Assembly (NCBI GenBank): GCA_037447655.1
Contig: JBBHKE010002909.1
Span: 62,001 to 126,000 of the forward strand
DNA: 64,000 nucleotides
From: Zygnema cylindricum
Lineage: Eukaryota; Streptophyta; Zygnematophyceae; Zygnematales; Zygnemataceae
Direction: 5' to 3'
Position numbers and translations under genes: made by a program
Notes under the pieces: model-generated
The model's input: only the letters and a program-made list of their open reading frames with translations
Told to the model about the DNA's origin: nothing
Database searches by the model: none
Shown: positions 11,701 to 24,108 of the stretch, piece by piece
Numbering within the stretch: position 1 is the stretch's first letter
Layout: every line of letters begins with the position of its first letter

Positions 11701-14700
11701 CATTCATTTTGATTTGAAAAGTTGTTTTAACATAAGACATAAGATTGACCTTGAAGTGAACATTGAAGGCGGGAATCCTCCTGTCAGCCCATGGCTGTCA
11801 CAGGTGGCAGATGCGTAAGGATATATGTCAATGGCAGTCTCTTTAGTTACATTCAGTGTCATGAAGTAGTGTCTTTTTGATGAAGGCCATGTGCTGAATT
11901 GTATTGTTTAGATTGTAACAAAGGACACGAACTCATTTGTCGAAGTGGGAATGCGATGTGATGTGCTGTGTGATGACAGTGTCATTTTTGAAAGGCTGAG
12001 CACCAGCGGACGGACTTATTTGGAAGCTACAAGGGCTCATTTAGCTCGATATGGAGAGGCTGGACTCCGTACTCTTGCCCTCGCATACCGCTATCTCGAT
12101 GCTAGTGAGTATGAGGAGTGGAGGAAGGAGTACATTTCTGCCAAAACGAGTCTTGCGGGAAATCGGGAGTCACTCATCGACGAGGCGTCGGAGAAAATTG
12201 AGCAGAATCTGCGTCTGGTGGGGGCAACAGCTGTGGAGGACAAACTGCAGGACGGGGTAAGTGAGGGATGGACGTGAGAAGGAAAGGGAGTGGGAGAAGG
12301 AAAGGGATGTGGAACAAAGAAAACTTCCTTGGAAAACATAATGTTGTACGTTGGTGGTCTTCCAAAGCAAATATATCCAACAACCGACATTGGATCAGTG
12401 GATTTTTCCAAGAAATGTGCGAGTCTCATTAATTATTTTTTGCAAAAATGTTGTGCGTTGTAATAAGATACTGTCCTGCACACCTAAAACTGCATATTAC
12501 TTATGAGAAGGTAGGCTAGTAATAGATATGGCTCTTGATCCTGTCGGCAGGTCACACTTCAGCGAAAATGTGTGTGCTCATGCTGGACCACTACCACCAA
12601 TTGTTTACCTCCACAAAAGTTCTTGAAGGAAATAGGCCCGTCAAGTTCGGTCGCCAACATTGGGCAAAAAACTAAAAAACTTCAGCAAATTTCTTTGATT
12701 TTTACTAGAACCCATCATCCTCACAAAAATTACGAATTTTGTCAAAATCTTTGTTACGCCAGAATCTTTTCGGTAGTCTATATATACTATCATTTGTTGC
12801 GTTTATCGCCATGGCGTACCATAATGAAGTATCGGGTGTTGTTTAGCTGGAACCGAAAGTAAGTCAATTTAGGTGACTTAGAAAAGGCTCCGATATTCAA
12901 GCTAGTATAAAACATTTGGAAATATGGAAAGTCCATCAGCACTGCAGACGGGACTTATCATTCCTTTCTGACTCTGAACATCCCTTGAAAGTTTTACAGG
13001 GTTGACAAGGTTATTGAGGTTTTTTTGCAGGTCCCTGAAACAATCGACAAACTGGCCAAAGCAGGAATTAAGATTTGGGTTCTCACTGGAGACAAACAGG
13101 AGACTGCCATTAATATAGGGTACGCTCTTGTATGCTTAATTGCTCATGTTCTCGGATGAATGACTGTTTTTTTAATGAAAGATGAATATTAAAAGCTGTC
13201 AGCGATATTGTAAGGTGTTGCTGAATTCTCTGTGAGGACAGTCTGCAATAAATTATGGTGTTTAATGTTTTTTTTTTGCCTTGTGCAGATATGCGTGCAA
13301 TCTTCTACGAGATGGCATGACCCAAATTATTATTTCTCTTGACACGCCTGAAATTCGGGAGTTGGAAGAAACCTATGATAAGGGACGGATAAAATCGGTA
13401 AGCCCTGATTGGTGCTGTCTGCTTGGGATTCGATAACAATTATAGGTTGTCTTTGTTGCCTAGTACACTCCTCATGGCTATTAGAGTTAATCACTCTAAT
13501 TCGAGTGAGAGAATCAAAATGACCCAAACTCATAAATTAGTGGTTTTTTAACATTACATAGTTAAGTGGCCCACAATAAGCGCCGTTGCCAAACATAATT
13601 CAGTGTAGTGAATTCTAATAAATGTTAACAGTAATTATTGACTAACTATATTAGCGATGGGCGGTTTGAAAAGCGACTTGATTGACATGCAGTCAGCTGG
13701 TTGGTGACAGGTGTGCACTTCCAGAGTTGCGAAGCAGATAACAGATGGCGCTTCTCAGATTCAGGACAACCGGGATCCTGACGCTGTTTTTGCTCTCATT
13801 ATTGATGGAAAGTCTCTCGCTTACGCCTTGGATGAGAGGCTGAAAGCTGTACTACTAGCTTTGTCTATGCAGTGCGCTTCTGTCATATGCTGTCGAGTGT
13901 CACCCAAGCAGAAGGCCATGGTGAGTTAAGCAAGTAAAAGAGGACTCAAAAAGGACTTCACAAGTTCTACGCCAGTAATTCCGTCTGTATTGGGGCAAAT
14001 TTTGTTGACATAATTCTGTGTATGTTAATTGTGGTTCCTTATTGGTCTTTCTAGTTTTGGGAATCTGGTGTGTGGCACTTGTAATAGTGGGTTGAGGGAC
14101 AATGGGCGGGGCAGGTGACAAGATTGGTGAAAAAGGGCACTGGGAAGGTGACACTTGGCATTGGAGATGGAGCTAACGATGTAGGAATGATTCAAGAGGC
14201 GGACATTGGTGTTGGTATCAGTGGAGTTGAGGGTCAACAGGTGTGTTTTTGGGTGAAATTTAGTTTCATGTTAGGGGTATTTGTGCTTTTGCCTCATAGT
14301 TACTCTGGATGTTGTTGTCGACTTTATGTGCATTGTTTCAGTGCAAATACACACAGTTAATGTGTGTTGTTGTATCTGTCGTAGGTTTTTTTATTTTCTT
14401 TCAGAAAGTAGTTAGACTTAGCTTGAAAAACCGCGATCGAATCTGATTGCAGTGGACAGTAGGCCCTATTTCTTACCTTTATTGTGCCGAAAATGATTGC
14501 TCGGACGAAATCATACGGATGCTATACGGATACCAATGGGAAGCACACTAAGGCTGGCGGCAAATTACATCACAATTCTGTAGAAAATTGTTCAATACCA
14601 GTACAATCTTACTATTTACTTGACAACATTCAGATTAAAAACCTGGAAGATAAAGTCATGAAAGCCTGAAAGCTTTCACAAATGCTTCAACTTCACTGTG

Positions 14701-16368
14701 TCCATTTTTGGTGCGAATCAAATAGCTCAAGTCAATTGTAGATTACTTCAGCTGGTGTAACGTCTTTTGCAGAAACGTTGCCAAAAAAGGACACACTGAA
14801 GCCCTGCCCTGCCTGCCCTGCCCTTTTGCCTTTTTACTTTTTGTCTGAATCCTTTGTCGTTTTGCGCCTTAAATAGTATGACACATAAGCGTATTAAATC
14901 CGAGGAGGAATGAAACTGTATATTTAGTTACCAGTTTGTTTCTATTTATTGTGGAAGGATTGCTAAATTGCCTCTCGCATGCACAGTATGAGATCTAGTT
15001 GAAAGCTTTGTCGAAAACTACAAAGCAAAAATTGTGTGGTTGGACTCAGTGTAGCTGTTCTGGCCCGCCTCTTGAATATGACGTTTGTCTTTCTTCTTGT
15101 ACTTTTACAGGCAGTTATGGCGAGTGATTTTGCCATCGCGCAGTTTTATTTTCTGGAACGTTTGCTTCTTGTCCATGGTCATTGGTGTTACAAACGCATT
15201 GCAAACATGGTGAGGAACACAAACCCGGCAAGATCTATGCAAAATTTGGTCTTTCAGAAGGTCATTGCTTGTTTTGTCGTAATTTTGAGGTGGAATACTT
15301 TGGGAGATATTGACAATGGCTATGAAATGGGACATGGGAATGTGCAGATCACGTATTTTTTCTACAAAAATTTGTCATTCGGAATGACATTGTTTTTCTA
15401 CAATGGATATGCGGTGTTTTCCGGTCAAATCATGTACAATTCTTGGTATTCGGCCGTCTATAATGTCTTTTTTACATCATTGCCGGTGCTTGCACTTGGA
15501 ATTTTGGAGCAGGACGTTCGAGACAAGACTTGTCTCTCGGTGAGATTTTTGAAACTCTCTCTCCTTTCAAACTTTTGAAATAAAGAACTTGATGCAAAGA
15601 CTTGTGATCACCATGGACCTAATTAAAGACTTCCATCTGTTTACAATCTGCAGTTCCCAATTCTCTATCAAGTGGGCCCTCAGAACAAATGGTTCCAATG
15701 GAGACGCATCCTTTTCTGGATGCTCAACGGAATCTATGTCGCTGTCGTTGGTTTTTGGTTCACAATAACTGCCTCTCAACCCTCAAGCTTACCGCAATGG
15801 CTTCCTTCCTGAGCTTCCAGGCATGGGCATTGCCTTATACACAGTCATTGTGTGGACTGTGAATGTCCAACTATTCCTCACCCTCGAATATATAACGTGG
15901 ATTCATCATGTCCTCATATGGGGCAGTATTGCATTCTTTTATTTGTTCGCCGTGGTTTATGGATTTGTCACATCCAGCTTTAGTACCACGGGATATAGAT
16001 TGTTCACTGAGGAATTAGCACCGAGTCCTTCCTATTGGTTCGTCACTCTCCTAATCCCTCCGGCTCAGCTTCTTCCTTACTTTGCGTATAAGTGTATTCG
16101 ACTTCGATTTTCTCCTATGGACCACGAAATTGTTCAAGAACTCGCGGCGAAGAATGTCGACATGACAGATACCTCCGTTTGGAAGGCGGAAGGAGCACGA
16201 GCCGTACAAAAAACAGATGTTGGGTTTTCAGCCGCGGTGGATAATGTAGTGAAGCGAATGGCTCGAAAAGGAAAATTGAAGTTGGGAAAAGTTCCTCCAC
16301 CGGGTTCAGTTTTGGAGACGGCTCGTCAAACAGCCAGCGAAGACTACAACGGCACTGCGAAAGTGTGA
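8733..16368 (+). CDS. P4-type ATPase (phospholipid flippase), 11 exons
   Basis: Exons: 8733-9119, 9654-10742, 11028-11275, 11538-11648, 11980-12256, 13031-13119, 13289-13397, 13711-13920, 14115-14240, 15111-15539, 15654-16368. All introns are GT-AG and phases agree. The product is about 1262 residues, normal for P4-ATPases, which use ATP to flip phospholipids to the cytosolic leaflet of Golgi, endosome or plasma membrane. Motifs: FEQFRR-like [12 protein letters not shown] in exon 1, the actuator DGET at about 193-196, the PISL membrane motif near 367, the phosphorylated aspartate in DKTGT (D420), TGDKQET near 724 and the hinge GDGAND (D858, D862). The C-terminal membrane helices are in exons 10-11. 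Domain order resembles plant ALA proteins, which partner with a CDC50 beta-subunit. Exon 11 needs a 1-nt skip near 15775-15787: frame 0 reads well to FTITASQP and frame +1 reads well from QAYRNGF. This is either an assembly error or a disabling mutation. Confidence 0.95.
13464..13668. mobile_element. MITE family I, copy 2 (in flippase intron 7)
   Basis: The left arm begins TACACTCCTCATGGCTATTA and the right arm ends ATTAGCGATGGGCGGTTT, related to the family I termini. The internal phrase GAGTTAATCACTCTAATTCG is shared with other copies. It lies wholly inside the intron between exons 7 and 8 and does not disturb the splice sites. Confidence 0.7.
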
Positions 16369-16570
16369 CGTGACGGTGGTGAAGTTAGAGCTGTATTGGC
16401 AAATGAGGAACAACGAGGACAAATCGAGGACAGGTTCTGTTTTGAGCGAACTTGCAAAAAAGTAAAAAAGTGCGACGTGACGGTGGTGAAGGTAGAAGCT
16501 GTATTCGCAAATGAGGAATAAGAGGATAAGTTCGGGGCAGGTTCTCTTTTTAGCGAACCTGCAGATTTGG
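16363..16570 (+). repeat. ~107-bp tandem duplication over the flippase stop codon and 3' UTR
   Basis: AAGTGTGACGTGACGGTGGT at the stop codon recurs as AAGTGCGACGTGACGGTGGT about 108 bases later. The similarity continues through GAAG..TAGA.CTGTATT.GCAAATGAGGAA and AGGTTCT.TTTT..GCGAAC. The duplicated unit starts within the last codons of the gene. An AATAAA at 16571-16576 just after the second copy is a candidate polyadenylation signal. Confidence 0.75.
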
Positions 16571-16576
16571 AATAAA

Positions 16577-17555
16577 TGGTTGTGAATATAAAAGAAAGTG
16601 GGGCATAAATGATGCTTGAAGCTCATCTGTAACATCATCACCTAATACTGTAGGAACCTGCGTGGTCACTTATATCTATATTCTTTGAACACAAAATAAT
16701 AGAGATAGATTTCGGTGTCCTGACCAAACCCACTTCAATGAGATTTATGTTAATCATCGCTTTCATTCATTTTGTCTTGGCATTTTATACATGCCAAAAG
16801 TGTTTTTTGCTGTATAATCCCTGTCCCTGTTGTTTCGCCATGAAGTTATGACAATTATTTTCATACAGGTGACTCGACTTGTTTGGGATTTGTCCCTTTG
16901 TTGGGATTCTTGACTATTCGTACTCTGTTGACTTCAAAGTGCAGAATATTGCTGAAACTTTATTAGATTATTCCTTGGTAGCTATTCCTTGGTACTTCCT
17001 TCTATTCTGCATTGAAATTCTGGATCTGGATTAAATGAAAGGGGAATTGGAGTGGCTTTATTTACGGAATGTTGATTTACAGCCTCTAACTGCAAGCCTA
17101 ATGGGAAAGGGGGCAGCAAGTTTTATACCGTTTTTGTTTCCCTACTTTTGGTCATCTGAAGGGAAAAAGGTAATTGCACAGAAAATAGAACAAGACTAAA
17201 AGCTTGGCAGTTCCTCAAGGGCGTTTAACCATTTGCGTGACAGTTAGCCACTCGTGTTGAAACACCTTTTCAAAATTGTGAATTCAAAAAAAGAATTGTG
17301 GAGAGAAACAATAACAAGAACGAATTGTTTTGTGCCACGATCGACCATCGTCATTATTGTGAGTGTCAGGGGAAAGAAAAGCTCACCTATTGCGTGCAAA
17401 TTAGATGTGGGCGGGAATCCTTGTCAAAAACACTAGTAACATTAATCTCATGTTTACTTGAGAACATCCCTGTTTAGCTTCCAGCAGAATTATTTGTGCA
17501 CTCTTCATGCGGAGTGACACGGCCAAACATATCCTCCTATGTTACAGCATAACAT
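16577..17555. other. Intergenic, no gene seen
   Basis: Ordinary AT-rich sequence downstream of the flippase gene. Only short unsupported open frames are present, with no RNA gene or transposon ends recognised. Confidence 0.5.
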
Positions 17556-17713
17556 TTTCGTCTTTTCCTCCTACATTATGCGACAGAATATCTTCCCGGT
17601 AACCATGTACCTCCGGATCTGGCCTATTTCGTCTTTTCCTCCTACATTTTCGTCTTTTCCTCCTACATTATGCGACAGAATATCTTCCCGGTAACCATGT
17701 ACCTCCGGATCTA
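17556..17713. repeat. 92-bp-period local tandem duplication
   Basis: The phrase from TTTCGTCTTTTCCTCCTACA through GCGACAGAATATCTTCCCGG to ACCATGTACCTCCGGATCT occurs twice, starting near 17556 and 17648. A partial third copy of the first 20 bases lies between them near 17627. The copies are virtually identical, so the duplication is recent or an assembly artefact. It is directly upstream of the LINE-like element. Confidence 0.8.
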
Positions 17714-17888
17714 GCCTGCGGCCGCTGTCAACAGCACGCACATTGGCGAAACCACAGGTGTGACCCCCCTATGTCATCACTAGCTCCCCTGCTCTACCCG
17801 TGAATCGCTTGATTCTCCACCCCCCCAAATAGTTAGTTCCAAAAATCATACGCACAAACGTGCACACAAAAACACATACACAATCACT

Positions 17889-17945
17889 CGAAAAAAAAAA
17901 AAAAAAACAAACATTTCTTTACCCTCTCCCCCCCCCCCCCCCCCC
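17889..17945. repeat. A- and C-homopolymer runs
   Basis: A run of about 17 A (17889-17906) is followed by a run of about 17 C (17929-17945) in pyrimidine-rich DNA. This is a simple-sequence region upstream of the LINE-like element and a likely place for length errors in sequencing. Confidence 0.8.
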
Positions 17946-18170
17946 TCACCTATACCACTTACACACCCAAAACCGATTCTTGAACCCTCTCTTTCCCACA
18001 CTCCCCCCCTCCCCCACTCCCCCCGCACCTTTCTTTTCCGGCATCAAACTTTATGTTACATTCTGGTTCCTACCAATTTCCCCATCCATCCCACATGGTT
18101 CATTTTCCTCTCCCACGCTTTCTCTTCCTCTCACCCTCCCAATTCCCATGTCGTCTTTGACTTATCAACC

Positions 18171-21044
18171 ATGTCCGGAAGCCCTTCTTATTCCCTTCTC
18201 CCTCCCCCACCTCCGCCCAAACCTCGTAAACCTTCGAGGCGTTTGGAATGTCCTGGGTGTCACAACCTTTTTGCCGCTGGGGCCGGCATTTCCCTTCATA
18301 CACGGAGTTGTCGACATTGTATAACCTTGGGTGGTCCTTTGTCTCTCACCTCTCCTCAATCATTGTCGACCACACTCCCGTCCGGCCCCACAGATGAGGA
18401 TTGGAATTTCGTACGTGAGTTAGATGTTTTGGGAGCTTATGATTTGGGAGCCCCCCGCCCGCGATTGTACACCCGTATTCCTGTGGCCGTCAGGACAATA
18501 GTACAAGATGCCCTCCACCTCCCCTTGTCCCACATTTCTTCAAACCCGGCAGACATTGCTCCTTGGCACCTACTTCTTATGTTCTCTCTCTGGGTGCTAG
18601 TCCTTCCAAGTCGTGGATGGGGCAGTGGGGCTAGAGAAACTATGGCGCGTTGTCGCCGATTCCTTCGGGGTAACTGGAAGTCCCTCCACGCCGAGCATGA
18701 GGATCGGGTATCGAGCACCTCTTTCATACCACGTCGGCCACCTAAGCCATCGGATGTCCCGGCCTCTTATCGTCGAGCAATTCACTTTGGCCGAGTTGGT
18801 GAGCTTTCTCGAGCGGTTCGGGCCCTACAGCCATTAACCCCTGCTCCCGGATCTTCTTCCACTATGAGGTCCATCGAGCTCTCCACCCGCATGCCCCTTC
18901 CCCTTTACCCCTTTCCATCCACACCTTTGAGCCTTCTAAGAGTTTTACTTTGGATCGGGAGGTTTTCATTAAGGCTCTTAGCTCTTCTCCTCACCTTTCA
19001 GCGGGGGGGCCCTCGGGCACAGTATATGAGTTGCTTCGCGATGTTTTGCCCCCTGAATCGGGTGCCCGGGGGTTCGATGTGTTTTTTCGAGTATGTTCCC
19101 TTATAGCTAGTGGGGATGTTCCCCCTCGGATTTGTGATCTTCTCACGGCGTCCCGCCTTGTGGCATTGCCAAACCTAATGGTGGGATCCTCCCTATTGCC
19201 GTGGGAGAGGTTTTATATAGATTGGTGGCTCGTGCGATACGTCTCCAGCTCCAACCGGCTTTCCATGATTATTTCTCTCCTCATCAGTTTGGAGTGGCCA
19301 CGAGAGGGGGTTGTGAGGCCGTGGTCCATGGGATTCGGGCTTTGTTGGATGTACATCCGGATTGGTTGGTCCTTCAAGTCGACGTTTCCAATGCATTTAA
19401 TACGGTGGATCGGAACGTGATTTTTTCAGAGCTTATGGCGGCTCCATCTCCGATTGTCCAATTGTTCCCCTTTGTGAGGGCTTTCTATTCTTTGACAAGC
19501 AGCCTTTCCTTCTCGGCCGATGGTGATATTATTCCTCTCTCCTCTGCTACTGGCACTCGCCAAGGTGACCCTCTCGGCGGACCTTTGTTCGCCCTTGCCC
19601 ATTACCGGGCCCTTCGTGCCTCCGCAGCCGCCTTCCTTTCTTGCCTTTTTCCTTCGGTCGCAGATGATACGCACATTATTGGGCCGAGAGAACAAGTCGT
19701 GTTGGCATATGATTTTTTCAGGGAACGTTTAGCCTAACTCAACCTTTCAGTTTAGCCGTCGAAGTGTGTTATTTGGTCTCCTCAGGATATTCCACTTTTG
19801 TTTACCACCCCTCCTGGTTATCAAACCCCTTCTCCCTCCGATGGCATTCGTGTGCTTGGTTGCCCCCTTGGTTCAGATACTTTCGTGACCCAATTCCTTC
19901 ATGATGCTTTACAGACAGATCTAGCCCAAGTGGACGACCTTCCTCACCTTCCCGATCCCCAAGTTGCTTGTGCTATGTTAACCAGGTGTTTTCCCCACCG
20001 CCCTTCTTACCTCACTCGTACTTCCCCTCCCACCTCGACATTTCTCTCCTCACTCTCGGCTTTCGACGATCGCCTCATGGACGTCCTCCACTCTCTGTTA
20101 GGTCGCGGGGCATTTGATCGCGAGTCTGGGCCATCAGCCCGCATTCAGGCATCCCTCCCTATCTCTACTGCGGGGTTGGGTCTATAATCGACCGCTCGTG
20201 TTGCTCCAGCTGCCTATTTGGGAAGTTGGTGTCTTATTACCTCTACTCTTGTTTCCCGTTTCTTAGCTGGGGACACCCCCGTTCTAGCTACTGTTATTCC
20301 CGGGGTTTCACAAGGTGTGTTCGCCTTCCAGCGATCTCTATTGGATGCGTCACGTTCTCTTCCTCCCCATTCCCTTGTGGATGTGCCGATTTCCTCGACC
20401 CTTGTTACAAAATCTGTTGAGCGTGTCCAGGAATCGATTTTCGACCGGGTTGTCGCCACCATTAAATCCGAGCTTCTCACGGTGCTTCCCTCCGATTCTT
20501 CTCGTGCCCGTCTTCTCTTTTGTGGTGGACCTGGTTCTGGGTCTTGGCTTTTTGCCACACCTATTTTGTCCACTCTCCGATTCTCACCAGCTCAGTTCAC
20601 CACTGCCCTTCAGTTTCGCCTCGGCCTCTCCCATCCTCTTTTACTTGGCTCTCTTGTTTGTGCATGTGGTTGTGTCTTGGGGCCCAATGGTGTCCATTTG
20701 CTTCGTTGCTCCCATGGGGGAGATTTGATCTAGGCGCACGACACTATTCGAGACACCGTTGCCACTATTGCTTCAGAAGGGGGCTTTTCTGTGCGTCGAG
20801 AGGTTTCTCATATTATTCTCAAGCGTCGGATCGATGTTGTTTTGCTTGAAGGTGCCCGTCGCATTTTCGGTGATATTGTTCTGGCGAACCCTACTTCAGC
20901 TACAGTTGTTGGTCAAGCGGCTCGACATCTTGGGGTGGCAGCTCGTGATGCTGCTAAGGCGAAGGAGCGTGATTATGCCCACCGAGACCCTATGGATGAC
21001 TTTATTCCGATGGCGTTCGAGATCTTTGGTTGTTTGGGTGTTGC
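18171..21044 (+). pseudogene. LINE-type retroelement ORF with restriction-like endonuclease features, 5' part
   Basis: From ATG 18171 a proline-rich start leads into CPGCHNLF...HTRSCRH (residues about 28-50), a C2H2-like finger like those that bind target DNA in R2-type LINEs. A reverse transcriptase follows: DVSNAFNTV (motif A, ~19380), GTRQGDPLGGPLF (motif B, ~19552) and VADDTHI (catalytic pair, ~19660). Downstream come the CCHC-like CACGCVLGPNGVHLLRC (~20661) and RIDVVLLEGARRIFGD (~20830), which fits the R-x-D-x12-D core of restriction-like endonucleases. The copy is dead: the frame changes near 18860-18880 and near 19170, and in-frame stops fall at 19735-19737, shortly after it, at 20185-20187 and at 20731-20733. 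A gypsy element then interrupts it at 21044, and the C-terminus resumes at 28824. The RT call is strong; the R2/NeSL affiliation is an inference from domain order. Confidence 0.8.
21040..21044 (+). other. Target-site duplication (left), GTTGC
   Basis: GTTGC immediately precedes the 5' LTR and is repeated immediately after the 3' LTR at 28824-28828. Five-base duplications are typical of Ty3/gypsy integrases. Confidence 0.95.
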
Positions 21045-22011
21045 TGTAACAGCAATAGCGGATCGAACTTGTTTATAAAGGGGTATTTAGGTGTTATGAT
21101 TATAGAGTACTAAATTTGGTAGACGCCCGCAAAAGAATCACGCTATTTGGAGTTATATTTTAAAAGTTATAGCGATGGGTGTATTTAGGTGACAGCGTGG
21201 GGTCTAAATAACAAGTGGGTATCATTGAAACGGGTTAAGGGTCAAATTAGTACCGAAATTACGCGCGTACGTTTCATAAAGTTCTAATGAAACGTTTAGT
21301 ATGCACGGTACTTCGTTTCGTACAAATTTTGGTACGAAACGTCACTTTCACTTAAGGGAATTTCGTAGGAAGTTTCGCGTGCGAAATTTGTTATGCACGA
21401 TCGTGCGAAGTCGCGTTTCGTTTGGCGCGCAATTTTGCACGTAAATGTTACGTAGTGAAACGTAACGTTTGATTGGTTAGTAAAGCGCTAAGTAGTTAGT
21501 AAGAGATTTCGCACGTTTTTGCATTGGTCAGTCTGAGTCTTTGCTGATCAATGATTGGCCCAGGTAAAAGCCTGTTAAAACGGAGCGTTGACTCTGGCCT
21601 GGCGAGTCCAGGGCGATGATGGATAAATAGTGAAGTGTAAGAGGAGAGTAGATATCTTTTCCTTTGGAAAAGTTTGTGGAAATTCCAGCTGATCTTGGTC
21701 CTGAGCGATTAATACCAAATTGGAGAAAAGGCATTTTTGCATTGAAATCTCTTACTAATTAAATAGTGTTTTAGTAGTTAAGAGATAGAATTATTAAGAG
21801 TGGAGAGTAGAGGAAACACTTTAAATTGAAGGGTTGAGCCACGAGGGCAAGAGACCAAGCTAATGTTATGTGGACAGAAGCTTCTTCTAATTTAAAGTTA
21901 TCCTTATGTGAGTGTTTTCCAATGTGGATGTGTATTTTCCAATGTGTGGAATGTGTGGTTGGAATTGTTTGTAGTAATGGGATTTTCTGAGAGGTAGGAG
22001 ATCCTGTTACA
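21045..22011 (+). repeat. 5' LTR of the gypsy element
   Basis: It begins TGTAACAGCAATAGCGG and ends GATCCTGTTACA, so TGTAACA/TGTTACA form short inverted ends. It matches 27857-28823 over its full 967 bp; the one difference noticed is G at 21853 versus A at 28665. The U3 part (21240-21430) is dense in palindromes such as GCACGATCGTGC and TTTCGCGTGCGAAA. Confidence 0.97.
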
Positions 22012-22013
22012 TA

Positions 22014-22026
22014 TGGTATCGGAGCT
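22014..22026 (+). promoter_or_regulatory. Primer binding site
   Basis: TGGTATCGGAGCT lies two bases after the 5' LTR. It is one base off the common plant initiator-methionine tRNA primer site TGGTATCAGAGC, so reverse transcription is likely primed by that tRNA. Confidence 0.85.
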
Positions 22027-22791
22027 TTGGTTAGAAACCAGGGAGAAGTTTGCTCACCCGAAAATCGATTGCCGTGACCGGTGAGGGTGCTCTAACCTGT
22101 GTCGGTAGAACCACAATGTGAAGTGGTAGGGGATTGGAGGGAAACTGAGTGATCACACTGCCAGCGGCCGCTGGTTAGATGTGGGGCGTGCTCAGGTCCT
22201 AAGGACTAAGGCGGGGTGGGCAGTGTAGCCACCGCTGAAGCTCACTCCAATTACCTAGAGGCCAAACAAACTTGCCTTCTCCTAGCAATGATTCATGTGT
22301 AGAGGGAGGGCTTGAAGCCATGAAGGGTGAGGATGTGAGGATTATAGAACAAAAGATCCTGATGTAGTGGGAAATGGGGAATTTGCTGATGGTGGAGGAG
22401 GAAAGTGGAGTACTTTACTTCTTCAAGAGCAAAGGAGTCCAGAAATGACTCAAAACTTTTCAAACCCTAAATTGTTACCTTTGATTGATTTCAGTTTTGC
22501 TGTTGCAAAATTTATGGTGAAATCTTACCTTTGAGAGCTTTCAATTTTTGCTATTGCAAAATTGGTGGGGAAATTCTTACATTTCTGTTTCAATGTTGGG
22601 AAATTGAAAATTTGAATTTGTACTAACTTATTGTCAATGTCTTTTTAATTTCTCAGATCTTGATCTTTTCAAAGGATTTGTTAAGGAGAAGAAGTTTTGG
22701 ATTGGAGCAATCTAAGGACTTCAAATCTGCATCAAATTTCTTTGGGAAATTATACTCTATCTTTCCTTTTGCTTGATTTAATTGTGTGATA

Positions 22792-24108
22792 ATGGCAAAT
22801 TCTGCATGGAAACGTGAAATGGAGAATGCTTTGAATGTGTTGAAGAAGCGAACTGTGAAATTGGTCAAAAGATTTAATAATCATGCTACCGCTGTGGATG
22901 AAACCATTTCCGAATTGAAAAGTGAATTGAAAGTTGTTAAAGAAAATGGAAATGTTTCAAATGAGAAATTAGATGAACTTATTAGCTTAATTCAGACCAA
23001 CAATAATATGAATGACCAAAAGGGTGAGAGTAGTAAAAGAAATGCCAGTTTTAGGGAGGATGATCATGATAGACCTAAGAAGATAAGAGATCTGAAATTG
23101 TCTATTAGTGAGGCACCATCGTTTGATGGTAAGAAGATTGATGAGTTGGATGCTTGGATTTTTCATATGGAGTATTATTTGGAATCTAGAAATTGTGATC
23201 GTGATGATTACACTTCTTTTGCTGTTAGTTGTCTGAAAGGTGATGCTCAGATTTGGTATTATACCCAGAGAAGATCTAAATTGATTCCTGATAATGCTGA
23301 TTGGGAAACTTTTAAAACCGCGATCAAATCGCGTTTCTTGTCTGTCACTTTTAAATCCAGAATGGAAGAAAAGTGGCTGAATTGTAAGCAGAATGGATCT
23401 GTGAAGGATTATATTGTGGAATTTGACTCATCTAGTATTCATGTCATAGGTTTGACTGATGAAATGGCTAAATTGCATTTCTTGAACTATTTAAATCCTA
23501 TACTGAAATCTGAGCTAAAACATCAAAATTTTAATAATTTGAAGGAATTACAAGATAAGTCATTGGAATTAGAGGATCAGTTGGGGTATAATCGGGAAAC
23601 TCGATCACTCAGGGGTAATTTAAATGAAGTATCACAGTGGGATGAGGAGGAATTTGTTGAAGAGGGAATGAATGCTGGACTGGTGAATAGGCAAAATATC
23701 TTCAGGGGAAATCAAAGGGGTGGACATAGCGTTAATGCAGGAAATAGATTTAACATTAGAGGGGGGTACATTAAAAGTCCTAAACCAAACATTAATGCCC
23801 AGAAGTCTAACCTTACCATTCCCACATGCACTATTTGTCAGAAAAGGGGTCATAGAGCATTTGAGTGTGCACAATTGAAAAAGATTAACTGTTATAACTG
23901 TGGAGAGGAGGGACATTTTAGTAGAGAGTGCACAAAACCCAAAAAGAAAGTCACTTGTTTCAAATGTGGAGGTCCAGATCATTACGCTAAAGACTGTACA
24001 GATAAAGGTTCTCTCAAAACAGTCGATGTAAATGAAGGTCTCCAAGAGGATATTGCATTATATCTAGCTGAGCAGGAAGCCCAGGAGGTGGGAAACGGAA
24101 AGGACTAA
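22792..24108 (+). CDS. gag: gypsy gag polyprotein
   Basis: 438 residues from ATG 22792 to TAA 24106-24108. Gag assembles the virus-like particle and packages element RNA. The N-terminal third is charged and helical. The middle part ([20 protein letters not shown], about residues 110-130) matches the retrotransposon gag family, with the usual downstream W and F positions. Near the C-terminus are three CX2CX4HX4C knuckles: [28 protein letters not shown] and [14 protein letters not shown]. Three knuckles are more than the one or two common in plant gypsy elements. The last codons overlap the start of the pol frame and include a frameshift-type heptamer. The reading frame is intact. Confidence 0.95.
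   Translation: MANSAWKREMENALNVLKKRTVKLVKRFNNHATAVDETISELKSELKVVKENGNVSNEKLDELISLIQTNNNMNDQKGESSKRNASFREDDHDRPKKIRDLKLSISEAPSFDGKKIDELDAWIFHMEYYLESRNCDRDDYTSFAVSCLKGDAQIWYYTQRRSKLIPDNADWETFKTAIKSRFLSVTFKSRMEEKWLNCKQNGSVKDYIVEFDSSSIHVIGLTDEMAKLHFLNYLNPILKSELKHQNFNNLKELQDKSLELEDQLGYNRETRSLRGNLNEVSQWDEEEFVEEGMNAGLVNRQNIFRGNQRGGHSVNAGNRFNIRGGYIKSPKPNINAQKSNLTIPTCTICQKRGHRAFECAQLKKINCYNCGEEGHFSRECTKPKKKVTCFKCGGPDHYAKDCTDKGSLKTVDVNEGLQEDIALYLAEQEAQEVGNGKD

Noticed and set aside
21528-21734. 68-codon minus-strand frame, repeated at 28340-28546
   Set aside because: It is duplicated only because it lies in the LTRs, on the antisense strand, without a recognisable product.
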